Source: JANNWF01 sp041675805 (GTDB lineage: Bacteria; Pseudomonadota; Gammaproteobacteria; Xanthomonadales; Xanthomonadaceae). Taken from it: 17,783 nt of DNA. The translations under genes and the position numbers were made by a program. Shown piece after piece: positions 7,785-16,766 of this stretch. The stretch covers positions 1 through 17,783 of the forward strand of contig JBAYTD010000053.1 of the NCBI GenBank assembly GCA_041675805.1, given 5' to 3'. How positions within the stretch are numbered: position 1 is the stretch's first letter; every line of letters begins with the position of its first letter. The notes under the pieces are model-generated. The model searched no databases. It had not been told where the DNA came from and worked only from the letters and a program-made list of their open reading frames with translations.

Positions 7785-9128
7785 ATGAAGCATCCCGATC
7801 TTTCCGTCTTCCTCGACGCCGTCGCCGTGCGCGATCCCGATCAGCCGGAGTTCCTCCAGGCGGTGCGCGAGGTGATGGACAGCCTGTGGCCGTTCATCCG
7901 CGCCCATCCGCGCTACGGCGAACACGGCCTGCTGGAACGACTGGTGGAACCCGACCGCGTGCTGCAATTCCGTGTCGCCTGGGTGGATGACCAGGGCCGC
8001 ACCCAGGTCAACCGCGCCTGGCGCGTGCAGCACAGCGCCGCCATCGGCCCGTACAAGGGCGGCATGCGCTTCCACCCTTCGGTGAACCTGTCGATCCTGA
8101 AGTTCCTGGCTTTCGAGCAGACCTTCAAGAACGCCCTGACCACGCTGCCGATGGGCGGCGGCAAGGGCGGCGCGGACTTCGACCCCAAGGGCAAGAGCGA
8201 GGGCGAGGTGATGCGCTTTTGCCAAGCGCTGATGTTCGAGCTGCATCGCCATCTCGGCCCCGACACCGACGTGCCGGCCGGCGACATCGGCGTCGGCGCG
8301 CGCGAGGTCGGCTACATGGCCGGGATGATGAAGAAGCTCGGCAACCAGGCCGGCTGCGTGTTCACCGGCAAGGGCCTGGCCTACGGCGGCAGCCTGATGC
8401 GGCCGGAGGCGACCGGCTACGGCACGGTCTACTTCGTCGAGCAGATGCTGCACCACCATCGACGCCAGACGCAGGGCGCGCGGGTGCTGATTTCCGGCTC
8501 CGGCAACGTCGCCCAGTACGCCGCACTGAAGGCGGTCGAACTCGGCGGCCGGGTGCTGACGCTGTCCGACTCCGGCGGCACCCTGTACGCCCGGGCGGGC
8601 TTCGACGAAGCGGCGCTGGGCGAGGTCATGGCGCTGAAGAACGAGCGTCGCGGACGGCTGGCCGAACTGGCCGGCGATGCCCGCTTCGACTATCTGCCCG
8701 GTCGCCGCCCCTGGCACATCCCGGCCGAGATCGCCCTGCCCTGCGCCACCCAGAACGAGTTGGACGAGGCCGACGCCCGCGCCCTGGTCGGCAACGGCGC
8801 GCTGTGCGTCGCCGAGGGTGCCAACATGCCGTGTACGCTGGAGGCGATGGCGGTGTTCCAGCAAGCCCGCCTGCTGTATGCGCCGGGCAAGGCCAGCAAT
8901 GCCGGCGGCGTCGCCACCTCCGGGCTGGAGATGAGCCAGAACGCGCTGCGCCTGAGCTGGACGCATGCCGAAGTGGACACCCGCCTGCACGCCATCATGA
9001 AGGAGATCCACGCCCTGTGCGTGCGCCATGGCCGGCGCGCCGACGGCAGCGTCAACTATGTGCAGGGTGCCAACATCGCCGGGTTCGTCAAGGTCGCCGA
9101 CGCGATCCTGGCGCAGGGCGTGTGCTGA
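7785..9128 (+). CDS. gdhA: NADP-dependent glutamate dehydrogenase
   Basis: A 447-residue hexameric-type glutamate dehydrogenase, the same length as E. coli GdhA. It makes L-glutamate from 2-oxoglutarate and ammonium with NADPH in the cytoplasm. The substrate segment IGPYKGGMRFHPSVNLSILK contains K91, FEQTFKNALT contains K115, and LPMGGGKGGADFDP holds the catalytic lysine K127. VPAGDIGVGAREVGYM carries the conserved Asp. The dinucleotide fold follows with ISGSGNVAQYAA near 236-246, then SDSGG, and the late motif SNAGGVATSGLEMSQNA. The ATG at 7785 matches the E. coli length; an in-frame ATG 30 bases upstream would add ten unlike residues. NADP specificity is inferred from resemblance to the GdhA class. 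Confidence 0.95.
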   Translation: MKHPDLSVFLDAVAVRDPDQPEFLQAVREVMDSLWPFIRAHPRYGEHGLLERLVEPDRVLQFRVAWVDDQGRTQVNRAWRVQHSAAIGPYKGGMRFHPSVNLSILKFLAFEQTFKNALTTLPMGGGKGGADFDPKGKSEGEVMRFCQALMFELHRHLGPDTDVPAGDIGVGAREVGYMAGMMKKLGNQAGCVFTGKGLAYGGSLMRPEATGYGTVYFVEQMLHHHRRQTQGARVLISGSGNVAQYAALKAVELGGRVLTLSDSGGTLYARAGFDEAALGEVMALKNERRGRLAELAGDARFDYLPGRRPWHIPAEIALPCATQNELDEADARALVGNGALCVAEGANMPCTLEAMAVFQQARLLYAPGKASNAGGVATSGLEMSQNALRLSWTHAEVDTRLHAIMKEIHALCVRHGRRADGSVNYVQGANIAGFVKVADAILAQGVC

Positions 9129-9196
9129 CCATCCTGCGAGCACCGCGCCGCCGGCATACCATGCTGCCCTTCGCTCGCCCCGCCCCGGAAACCGCC

Positions 9197-9676
9197 ATGA
9201 TCCGAATCCTTGCACTGCTGTTCGCCGCCCTGCTCACCTGCACCGGCGCGCAGGCAACGCCACCGGCCGATGCGCCCGCCGATACACCCGCCTCCTACGA
9301 CGCCGAACTGGCGCAGTCGCTGGGTGCCGACGAGTACGGCATGCGCGCCTACGTGCTGGTGATCCTGCGCAGCGGGCCGACGCCGCTGCCCGTCGGCCTG
9401 GAGCGCGACGCCATGTTCCGCGGCCATTTCGCCAACATGAAACGCCTTGCCGGCGAGGGAAAACTGGTACTGGCGGGGCCGCTGGACGGCGAACAGGGCC
9501 GCCGCGGGCTGTTCGTGCTGGCGCTCGACGACCTCGACGAGGCACGCCGGATCGTCGCCACCGATCCGGTGATCGCGCACGGCGAAATGGTGGCCGACTA
9601 CCATCGCTATTACGGCAGCGCGGCGCTGATGCTGGTCAACGACTGGCACGAAAAACTGGCGCGCAAATCGCCCTGA
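9197..9676 (+). CDS. Exported YciI-like domain protein
   Basis: A 159-residue protein beginning with a signal peptide (MIRILALLFAALLTCTGAQA, cleavage likely after AQA, about residue 20) and a short Pro/Ala linker. The mature part is a YciI-like domain: RAYVLVILRSGP, then HFANMKRLAGEGKLVLAGPL, GLFVLALDDLDEARRIVATD and GEMVADYHRYYGSAAL. YciI-like domains have a dimeric alpha-beta barrel fold with a conserved His and Asp; in a few cases they act as small enzymes, but most have no known role and most are cytoplasmic. The export signal is therefore unusual. An in-frame ATG at 9161 would add 12 residues ahead of the signal peptide, so 9197 (preceded by a GGAA) was chosen. The gene lies 68 bases after gdhA and converges with purD. 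Confidence 0.8.
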   Translation: MIRILALLFAALLTCTGAQATPPADAPADTPASYDAELAQSLGADEYGMRAYVLVILRSGPTPLPVGLERDAMFRGHFANMKRLAGEGKLVLAGPLDGEQGRRGLFVLALDDLDEARRIVATDPVIAHGEMVADYHRYYGSAALMLVNDWHEKLARKSP

Positions 9677-9689
9677 TCGGGGTCGCCGC

Positions 9690-10967
9690 TCAGCGCGCCA
9701 GCGCGCGCCAGCCGATGTCGCGGCGGCAAAAGGCGCTGTCCCAATGGATCGCGTCGACGCCGGCATAGGCGCGCCGCTGCGCTTCGGCGAGATCGTCGCC
9801 GAGCGCGGTGACGCAGAGCACGCGGCCGCCGGCACTGACCACGCGACCTTGCGCGTCCAGCGCGGTGCCGGCGTGGAACACGCGGACATCGTCGGCCACG
9901 GCGTCCAGTCCGCTGATCGGCTCGCCGCTGACCGCTGCCTGCGGATACGGCCGCGACGCCATCACCACGCCCAGCGCCGGACGCGCATCCCATTGCGCGT
10001 CGATTTCATGCAGGCGCGCGTCGAGCGCCGCTTCGATCAGCTGCAGCAGATCGGATTGCAGGCGCAGCAGCACCGGCTGGGTTTCCGGATCGCCGAAGCG
10101 CACGTTGAACTCGATCACCTTCGGCGCGCCGTCGGCGTCGATCATCAAACCGGCGTAGAGGAAGCCGCTGAACGGCGCGCCATCGGCGGCCATGCCGGCG
10201 ACGGTCGGCTCGACGATCTCGCGCATCACCCGCGCATGCACGGCAGGCGTGACCACCGGCGCGGGCGAATAGGCACCCATGCCGCCGGTGTTGGGGCCGC
10301 TGTCGCCGTCGCCGACGCGCTTGTGGTCCTGGCTGGTCGCCATCGGCAGCGCGGTCCTGCCGTCGACCATGGCGATGAAGCTGGCTTCCTCGCCGTCGAG
10401 GAACTCCTCGATCACCACCCGCGCGCCGGCCGTGCCGAAGGCATTGCTGCCGAGCATGTCGCGCACGGCGGCCTCGGCCTCGGCCAGCGTCATCGCCACC
10501 ACCACGCCCTTGCCGGCGGCCAGGCCATCGGCCTTGATGACGATCGGCGCGCCCTTCCCACGCACGTAGGCCAGCGCCGCGTCGACCTCGGTGTGTACCG
10601 CGTGGAAGGCGGTCGGGATGCCGTGACGGACGAGAAATTCCTTGGCGAAGGCCTTGCTGCCCTCCAACTGCGCCGCCGCCGCGCTCGGCCCGAAGATGCG
10701 CAGGCCGGCATCGCGGAAACGATCCACCACACCGGCGACCAGCGGTCCCTCCGGCCCGACCACGGTCAACGCCACGCCCTCTTCCCGCGCCAACCGCAAC
10801 AGGCCGTCGAGGTCATCCGCCCTGACCGCCACGTTGCGGCATTTCGCCTCCCGCGCCGTCCCGGCATTGCCCGGTGCCACGATCACCTCGTGCACCCGCG
10901 ACGACTGCGCCAACTTCCACGCCAGAGCATGCTCGCGACCACCGGAACCGATCAGCAGGAGTTTCAT
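9690..10967 (-). CDS. purD: Phosphoribosylamine-glycine ligase (GAR synthetase)
   Basis: A 425-residue ATP-grasp ligase, full family length. It joins glycine to 5-phosphoribosylamine with ATP, the second step of purine synthesis. The N-terminus MKLLLIGSGGREHALAWKL is the hallmark start. VVGPEGPLVAGVVD, the ATP-grasp lysine region IVIKADGLAAGKGVVVA, QDHKRVGDGDSGPNTGGMGA and VIEFNVRFGDPETQPVLLRL follow in order. The frame continues upstream of this ATG through repeat DNA, which is clearly not PurD. No good ribosome-binding site precedes the ATG, because a GGGAAT repeat begins only 10 bases away. purH is upstream on the same strand but separated by 279 bases of repeats and a duplicated purH tail. 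Confidence 0.95.
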   Translation of the reverse strand: MKLLLIGSGGREHALAWKLAQSSRVHEVIVAPGNAGTAREAKCRNVAVRADDLDGLLRLAREEGVALTVVGPEGPLVAGVVDRFRDAGLRIFGPSAAAAQLEGSKAFAKEFLVRHGIPTAFHAVHTEVDAALAYVRGKGAPIVIKADGLAAGKGVVVAMTLAEAEAAVRDMLGSNAFGTAGARVVIEEFLDGEEASFIAMVDGRTALPMATSQDHKRVGDGDSGPNTGGMGAYSPAPVVTPAVHARVMREIVEPTVAGMAADGAPFSGFLYAGLMIDADGAPKVIEFNVRFGDPETQPVLLRLQSDLLQLIEAALDARLHEIDAQWDARPALGVVMASRPYPQAAVSGEPISGLDAVADDVRVFHAGTALDAQGRVVSAGGRVLCVTALGDDLAEAQRRAYAGVDAIHWDSAFCRRDIGWRALAR

Positions 10968-10977
10968 AGGGGAGGCC

Positions 10978-11033
10978 GGGAATCGGGAATCGGGAATGGG
11001 GAATGGGGAATGGGGAATGGGGAATGGGGAATG
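10978..11033. repeat. Eight tandem GGGAAT[C/G] heptamers
   Basis: Eight uninterrupted 7-base units, the first two GGGAATC and the other six GGGAATG, begin 10 bases upstream of the purD start codon. The last units form the left arm of the hairpin at 11021-11078. Tracts like this can change unit number by slippage. In Xanthomonadales I recall families of intergenic elements with GGGAATC/GATTCCC arms. Confidence 0.9.
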
Positions 11034-11094
11034 GTAAGAGCGAACACGGCGGGAGTGGCGCTTTCGATTCCCCATTCCGGACTCCTCATTCCTG
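11021..11094. repeat. GGGAAT-arm hairpin element, copy A
   Basis: Arms GGAATGGGGAAT (11021-11032) and ATTCCCCATTCC (11067-11078) are perfectly complementary over 12 bases. The 34-base interior has a second, nearly complementary pair, AGAGCG and CGCTTT. The core (AAGAGCGAACACGGCG then GGAGTGGCGCTTTCG) is shared almost unchanged with copy B. The element ends just beside the stop of the duplicated purH tail at 11095. It has no coding capacity and looks like a small REP-like or MITE-like element. Confidence 0.8.
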
Positions 11095-11175
11095 TCAATG
11101 CCTGACATGCCGCACGCCGGTGAACACCTTGGCGATGCCGTGCTCATCGGCGGCGGCGATGATTTCGGTGTCGCG
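11095..11175 (-). pseudogene. Duplicated 3' end of purH
   Basis: These 81 bases repeat the last 26 codons and stop of purH (11247-11327) with 76 of 81 bases identical at an offset of exactly 152. Read on the minus strand they encode RDTEIIAAADEHGIAKVFTG then VRHVRH and stop; the intact gene has T, M and F at the three changed positions. Two of the five substitutions are silent and three change residues. There is no start or upstream purH sequence, so this is a non-functional fragment. Together with the flanking element it looks like one unit of a tandem duplication. Confidence 0.85.
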
Positions 11176-11246
11176 AATGGGGAGAGGCAAGAGCGAACAC
11201 GGCGAGAGTAGCGCTTTCGATTCCCGATTCCCACTCCCCATTCCCG
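11175..11246. repeat. GGGAAT-arm hairpin element, copy B
   Basis: Arms GAATGGGGAG (11175-11184) and CTCCCCATTC (11234-11243) are perfectly complementary over 10 bases. The core AAGAGCGAACACGGCGAGAG then TAGCGCTTTCG matches copy A with few changes. The right arm holds GATTCCCGATTCCC. It lies 3 bases past the purH stop codon, so it would form a hairpin in the 3' untranslated part of the purH message. It lacks the long heptamer tract of copy A and has no U-run, so it is not a standard terminator. Confidence 0.8.
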
Positions 11247-12869
<1,623 letters not shown>

Positions 12870-12923
12870 GTCGGAGGGATCAAGTCAGGGGCGCGAACGC
12901 CGGCGCGGCAATTATAGCGGCGC

Positions 12924-13211
12924 TCAGACACCGCTCAGGCCGAGATCCTGCAAGCGCTTGCGCAAGGTGGCACGGTTGATGCCGAGCACCGAGGCGGCCT
13001 GGGTCAGATTGCCCTGGCAATGCCGCATCACTTCGGTGAACAGCGGGATCTCGGCCTCGCGCAGCACCAAGGCGTGCAGGGTGCCGTCGGCGTGGCCGTC
13101 GAGGTCATCCAGATAGCGCCGCACGGCGCAGGCGATGTGGTCGCGCAGGGCCACGGCCGCCGTCTGCTCGGACAGCGTGGTGACCAGCGAAGAGGTGGAA
13201 CGAGGCGTCAC
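12924..13211 (-). CDS. fis: Fis-family nucleoid-associated DNA-binding protein
   Basis: A 95-residue protein, close to the 98 residues of E. coli Fis. The C-terminal half carries the Fis signature: LFTEVMRHCQGNLTQAASVL then GINRATLRKRLQDLGL, a helix-turn-helix at about residues 67-92. The N-terminal half, including RRYLDDLDG, forms the dimer core in this family. Fis bends DNA, organises the nucleoid and adjusts transcription with growth rate. The start is a GTG at 13211; upstream in this frame no other start was found, and no strong ribosome-binding site is visible, so the N-terminus is less certain than the family. purH follows after 54 bases and is probably co-transcribed. Confidence 0.9.
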   Translation of the reverse strand: MTPRSTSSLVTTLSEQTAAVALRDHIACAVRRYLDDLDGHADGTLHALVLREAEIPLFTEVMRHCQGNLTQAASVLGINRATLRKRLQDLGLSGV

Positions 13212-13243
13212 GGCAGGATCGTGGTGGCGCGAGGCAGTCGCGG

Positions 13244-13290
13244 GGCCGGAGCGAAATCCGGCCTGCCAGTCTAGTCGGCCGGGAGGCCGA
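13244..13290. other. Two GC-rich hairpins in the fis upstream region
   Basis: GGCCGGA (13244-13250) pairs with TCCGGCC (13257-13263) around a 6-base loop, and TCGGCC (13275-13280) pairs with GGCCGA (13285-13290) around GGGA. Both stems are perfect and lie about 33-79 bases ahead of the fis GTG. They could be leader structures of the fis message or part of the end of the peptidase transcript. Neither has a U-tract, so they are not called terminators. Confidence 0.4.
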
Positions 13291-13447
13291 TGGCGAATGA
13301 GAAAAAGTCTCTCCCAAGCGCCGACGCGATATCAGGCACTTGCACCGGATAGCGCGCGCGACGGGTGAAGGTTGCGGACGGGATCGACATCGCGGCTGCG
13401 CCGCGACGACGCTTCAGACCGCGCCCGGTACGCTCCGAAGCGCGCGA
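13291..13447. other. Spacer between the S9 peptidase and fis
   Basis: The fis promoter should be in or beside this stretch, but no boxes close to consensus were found. A perfect 7-bp stem with a 3-base loop (13390-13396 with 13400-13406) lies 42 bases past the peptidase stop. It lacks a U-tract, so it is at best a weak terminator. No protein-like frame is visible. Confidence 0.4.
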
Positions 13448-15937
13448 TCAGGGCGCGTCGGCGGCCGTTGCGCGCGGCGCGGCATCCTTCACGTAGCGGT
13501 CGAACCAGTCGAGCATTTCGGCGATGAAGTGCTCGTTGGATTCGCGCGCCGCGTACCAGTGCGGCTCGTGCGGCAGCATCACCAGCCGCGCCGTGCCGCC
13601 AAGGCCGCGCACGGCCTGGAACAGGCGCGGCGACTGGGTCGGCTCGGTGCCGGGATTGGCGTCGTCGCTGCCGTGCACGATCAGGATCGGCTCGTCGATC
13701 TTGTCGGCGTGGAAGAACGCCGAGCTCTGGTCGTAGGCCTGCGGCGCGGCCCAGAACGAGCGCCGCTCGTTCTGGAAGCCGAACGGCGTCAGCGTCTTGT
13801 TGTAGCCGCCGCTGGAGGCGACGCCGGCACGGAACAGGTCGGTATGGGCGAGCAGGTTGGCGGCCATCAGGGCACCGTGGCTGTGCCCGGTGACGCCGAT
13901 GCGCTCGGCATCGACCACGCCCAGTTGCACCGCCTTGGCCACCGCCGCCTCGGCATTGGCGACCAGTTGTTCGAGGTAGCTGTCGTAGGCGTTCTGCGGA
14001 TCGCCGACGATCGGGAAGGCGGCGTTGTCGATGATCGCGTAGCCGGCCAGCAGCAGGGTGCGATAACCGGACAGGCGGGTGAAAGTCTGCTCGGAGCCGC
14101 GCACCTGCCCGGCCTGTTCGGGATTGGCATAATCCATCGGATAGGCGTACAGGATCGCCGGCAGGCGCGTGCCCTCGACGTAGCCGGGCGGCGTGTACAG
14201 GGTGAAGGACAGGCTGACGCCGTCCTCGCGCTGGTAGGTGACCAGGCGCTTGCCGACCTGTCGCACCAGCGGCACGGGATCGGCGAAACGGGTCACCGCC
14301 GTGGCCTGTGAAGCGCGCGATGCCTCGCCATCGGCAACGGCAGCGGCTTCCACGGCCTCGCCCAGCGTGCGCACGAAGGCGTTGGGTGGACTGGTCGGCG
14401 ACTCGTGCCAGGTCAGCAGCCGCTCCGGATCGTCCGCAGCAAAGCCGAACACGCGCTCGAAGGCGTCCGGCGCGCTGCGGAACAGGCGCTCGGTGTGGCC
14501 ATCGGCAAGGCGATAGCGGTCGAGGAAGGGACGATCACCGGCCGGCGAGGCACCGCTGCCGGCAAGCAACAGCGTGCCGTCGCGCTCGCGCAGCACGCCG
14601 GCACCATTGGCCAGGGTGCGGAACAAGGGATTGCCGGGATGGGCGTAACGCTCGTCCAGCGAACGGCTCCACAGCACGCGACCGGGCTCGGCCTGAGCGT
14701 CGACATCGACCAGCGCCACCTGCATCCAGCGCCGGTTGGCGTCGAACTCGTGCAACAGGGCGCGCGAGCCGCTCTCGAACCAGGACAGGCCGGCGAAGCG
14801 CGTCGCCGTGCGGGCGATCTCGACCGGCTCGGCGTCGAAGGGCGCGCGCAGCATCAGCACGCGGTCGCGCTCGGCGGCCTCGTTCTTCCAGTCGCCGCCG
14901 TCCAGCGCCTCCGACCAGATCAGCGTGGCCGCCTCGTTGGCGCGCCAATGATGGCCGCGCGGGCCAACCGGCACGCCGCGCACCGGCACATTCTCGGCGG
15001 CGGGCAGGCTGGCCAGGCGCTGGCGCTTGCCGTTGTCGAGGGCCAGCACGTCGACATCGCGGGCGAAACGCTGCCAGGTGACGAGGTACGAGTACGGTCG
15101 GGTCAACGTGTCGACCAGCGCGTGGCGGCCATCCGGGGCGGTCTCGACATCGCCGATGACGGCCGGCTCGGCAACCGCGCGCAGCTTGCCGCTGGCAACG
15201 TCGACGACCACCAGTTGCGCCATCGCGTAATGGGTGAACAGCGCCTCGTCCTCCGGACTGCCCAGCGTGTCGCGGGCCTCGTAGGTGCTGCTCTCGCCGC
15301 TGGCTCCGGTGGCGTCCTTTATCTCCGGCCCGGGCGGCACGGCGGCGCGCGTCGGTGCCGGGCCGAGCGTCTCCGGGATGGCCTTCACCAGCAGCGCATC
15401 GCGGTCGCCCAGCCATTGGTGGGCACGGCCGAGGATATTGTTCAGACGCACGCCGGTGATGCGCCGCACGCTGCCGTCGGCGGCATCACCAACCCACAAC
15501 TCGACACCGGCATCGGTGCTGTTGTCGAAGGCGAAGCGCTTGCCGTCCGGCGACCAGCTCGGCCAGCCGGGACAGGCGGCGTCGGGCAGCGCGACCGGGA
15601 TTTCCGCACCGCTGGCGATGTCGACCAGGCTGAAGCCCTGCAGGCAGGTACGGATGCCATAACCGCTGGACATATCGTGCCGGGTGTGGGTACGCGGCTC
15701 GATGCGCACGCCGGCCAGCTTCAGGTAAGGCTCGGCGACGCGCTCGATGGACGGATACGGTGCCTGCTGCACCACCAGCAGAGTGCGGCCGGTGGGATCG
15801 ACCTGCGGCGACGGCGTCAGCGGCGCGCGCATCACACCGAGCAACGGCTCCGGCGGCTGCCGATACTGCGCGTGGGTCGGCGCGGCCGACAGGAGCAACA
15901 GGGAAGCGACGGCGAACGACCAGCGCAATGCAGGCAT
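13448..15937 (-). CDS. Secreted S9 family serine peptidase, glutamyl endopeptidase (S9D) type
   Basis: An 829-residue exported peptidase. The ATG at 15937 begins a clear signal peptide (MPALRWSFAVASLLLLSAAP, then THA before Q); an upstream in-frame ATG at 16006 would add 23 polar residues before it. The middle is a beta-propeller type region with repeats such as PSWSPDGKRFAFD. The C-terminal alpha/beta-hydrolase domain has the nucleophile in GVTGHSHGALMAANLL (S686), the acid in VHGSDDANPGTEPTQS (D759 most likely) and the histidine in LPHEPHWYAARES (H793). The HG-x3-D-x-NPGT and LPHE-x-H-x-Y-x-ARES patterns fit the chloroplast glutamyl endopeptidase branch of prolyl oligopeptidases better than DPP4 or oligopeptidase B. 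It probably cleaves exported peptides in the periplasm. It reads toward fis. Confidence 0.9.
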   Translation of the reverse strand: MPALRWSFAVASLLLLSAAPTHAQYRQPPEPLLGVMRAPLTPSPQVDPTGRTLLVVQQAPYPSIERVAEPYLKLAGVRIEPRTHTRHDMSSGYGIRTCLQGFSLVDIASGAEIPVALPDAACPGWPSWSPDGKRFAFDNSTDAGVELWVGDAADGSVRRITGVRLNNILGRAHQWLGDRDALLVKAIPETLGPAPTRAAVPPGPEIKDATGASGESSTYEARDTLGSPEDEALFTHYAMAQLVVVDVASGKLRAVAEPAVIGDVETAPDGRHALVDTLTRPYSYLVTWQRFARDVDVLALDNGKRQRLASLPAAENVPVRGVPVGPRGHHWRANEAATLIWSEALDGGDWKNEAAERDRVLMLRAPFDAEPVEIARTATRFAGLSWFESGSRALLHEFDANRRWMQVALVDVDAQAEPGRVLWSRSLDERYAHPGNPLFRTLANGAGVLRERDGTLLLAGSGASPAGDRPFLDRYRLADGHTERLFRSAPDAFERVFGFAADDPERLLTWHESPTSPPNAFVRTLGEAVEAAAVADGEASRASQATAVTRFADPVPLVRQVGKRLVTYQREDGVSLSFTLYTPPGYVEGTRLPAILYAYPMDYANPEQAGQVRGSEQTFTRLSGYRTLLLAGYAIIDNAAFPIVGDPQNAYDSYLEQLVANAEAAVAKAVQLGVVDAERIGVTGHSHGALMAANLLAHTDLFRAGVASSGGYNKTLTPFGFQNERRSFWAAPQAYDQSSAFFHADKIDEPILIVHGSDDANPGTEPTQSPRLFQAVRGLGGTARLVMLPHEPHWYAARESNEHFIAEMLDWFDRYVKDAAPRATAADAP

Positions 15938-16188
15938 CAGGACAGTTCCGGCGTGGGCTAGGGGCCTGCATGGTAACGCAGCATCCGGCGCGGATTGATG
16001 CGTCATGGCCGATCGCGGACACGAGGCCGATTCAATGGTCCCAACAAGACCGATTACGGGTTGCAGTTCGGCAACTTGCCGACCCGCATGCCACCCGGCG
16101 CAGTTGACCCCAAATCAGGAGGAAAGCAACGCATGAACGCTCAAGGCAAGGACATTACGCAGGCGGAGTTGACAAAAGTCTCCTTACG
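15938..16188. other. Spacer between the S9 peptidase and the cassette array
   Basis: This stretch should hold the peptidase promoter (minus strand), but none stands out. On the plus strand one frame stays open from about 15995 to 16198 and reads sensibly from NKTDYGLQFGNLPTRMPPG onwards into the small frame at 16133. I do not recognise it. It could be the remnant of a gene cut by the end of the cassette array. Confidence 0.35.
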
Positions 16189-16198
16189 GAATTGTTAG
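16133..16198 (+). pseudogene. Possible 5' remnant of an interrupted gene at the array edge
   Basis: A perfect AGGAGG (16117-16122) stands 10 bases before an ATG at 16133, the strongest Shine-Dalgarno match I noticed in the window. The frame encodes only MNAQGKDITQAELTKVSL plus RNC before a TAG formed by the attC stub at 16189-16200. The first 18 or so residues look protein-like and the last three are supplied by cassette DNA. The likely reading is that a gene start was left when the array end or a deletion removed the rest. A genuine 21-residue peptide is possible but less likely. Unrecognised family. Confidence 0.3.
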
Positions 16199-16200
16199 GC
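16189..16200 (-). other. Truncated attC at the left end of the array
   Basis: On the minus strand GCCTAACAATTC is identical to the first 12 bases of the attC at 16659-16718, then similarity stops. The stop codon (TAA, 16197-16195) of the preceding cassette gene lies inside this R'' box, as in other cassettes here. No partner R' of the form GTTRRRY in a folded arrangement was found within the next 150 or so bases, so this site should not recombine normally. Confidence 0.65.
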
Positions 16201-16653
16201 ACCGTGCGGGATGATTCGGGCCTGACGAACCTCATAGATGAACTCTGGTGCATTTATGTACTGCATGGCTCTGTCCCAAAGTGGATTAGTGCGGTCGAGA
16301 AGATTGTCCGCGAGAGCTCTTATCTCCGGTGGCGCGTCGTCTCTGAAGTAGCTGTTACTACCCTTGTTCTTGTCATAGCTGACACCTTTGATCTCGAACT
16401 TTAGCGGTGCAACCCGGTTGGCCTTTTGCTGCTCTATGTCCGTGTGCGCGGTTTCCCATGTGATAGCGCGAGTCATCAAGTAGTAGGCGCGCTCGTCAAA
16501 CTTACCATTGGCGGTGTACTGCGATCTTGGCGGGTACTTGGGCTGGATCTTCCTTTTGAACAGGCCGCCGACAACAAACCGGAAGTGCATGTTGTCAGCT
16601 GCGCCAATCAGTGCGCCGAGCAGTCCTGCAATGAGGGGCACATAGATGTCCAT
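16195..16653 (-). CDS. Cassette protein of unknown function with N-terminal membrane segment (152 aa)
   Basis: A 152-residue protein whose ATG lies 5 bases past the R' box of the attC at 16659-16718 and whose TAA sits inside the R'' of the truncated attC, a normal cassette gene layout. Residues about 4-19 (YVPLIAGLLGALIGAA) form a hydrophobic segment, likely a membrane anchor or uncleaved signal. The rest is soluble and charged, with FDERAYYLMTRAITWETAHT, PLKFEIKGVSYDKNKG and a C-terminal NPLWDRAMQYINAPEFIYEV. I recognise no domain. Codon use is less GC-rich than in the chromosomal genes. It is probably expressed from an upstream cassette or integron promoter, since only a few bases separate it from the attC. 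Confidence 0.7.
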   Translation of the reverse strand: MDIYVPLIAGLLGALIGAADNMHFRFVVGGLFKRKIQPKYPPRSQYTANGKFDERAYYLMTRAITWETAHTDIEQQKANRVAPLKFEIKGVSYDKNKGSNSYFRDDAPPEIRALADNLLDRTNPLWDRAMQYINAPEFIYEVRQARIIPHGA

Positions 16654-16658
16654 AGCGG

Positions 16659-16718
16659 GCCTAACGCTTGAATTAAGCCGCGCCGCGAAGCGGCGTCGGC
16701 TTGAATGAATTGTTAGGC
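16659..16718 (-). other. attC recombination site 1 (60 bp)
   Basis: On the minus strand the site starts with R'' GCCTAAC (16718-16712) and ends with R' GTTAGGC (16665-16659). The inner arms AATTCATTCAAGCCGACGCC and GGCGCGGCTTAATTCAAGC fold around a short GCTTCGC-like centre. It resembles the attC of aadA cassettes. It differs from site 2 at 4 of 60 bases. It terminates the cassette carrying the 62-residue protein. Confidence 0.92.
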
Positions 16719-16766
16719 CACAAGCCTGGCCCGTTTGACTGGCAAGAACTGCACAACAGCATAAGC

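Noticed and set aside
10978..11246. CRISPR-like array
   Set aside because: The heptamers are directly adjacent with no spacers, and the larger repeats are two copies of a hairpin element plus a gene tail.
13390..13406. Terminator of the S9 peptidase gene
   Set aside because: The 7-bp stem with a 3-base loop is perfect but no T-run follows on the minus strand, so an intrinsic terminator is not supported.
14405..15961. Plus-strand open frame of 518 codons opposite the S9 peptidase
   Set aside because: No motifs and shadow-like composition, while the minus strand encodes an intact peptidase with signal peptide and catalytic triad.
16131..16200. A complete 70-base attC ending at GCATGAAC
   Set aside because: GTTCATG on the minus strand does not fit GTTRRRY and the interior shows no convincing pairing; a truncated site fits better.
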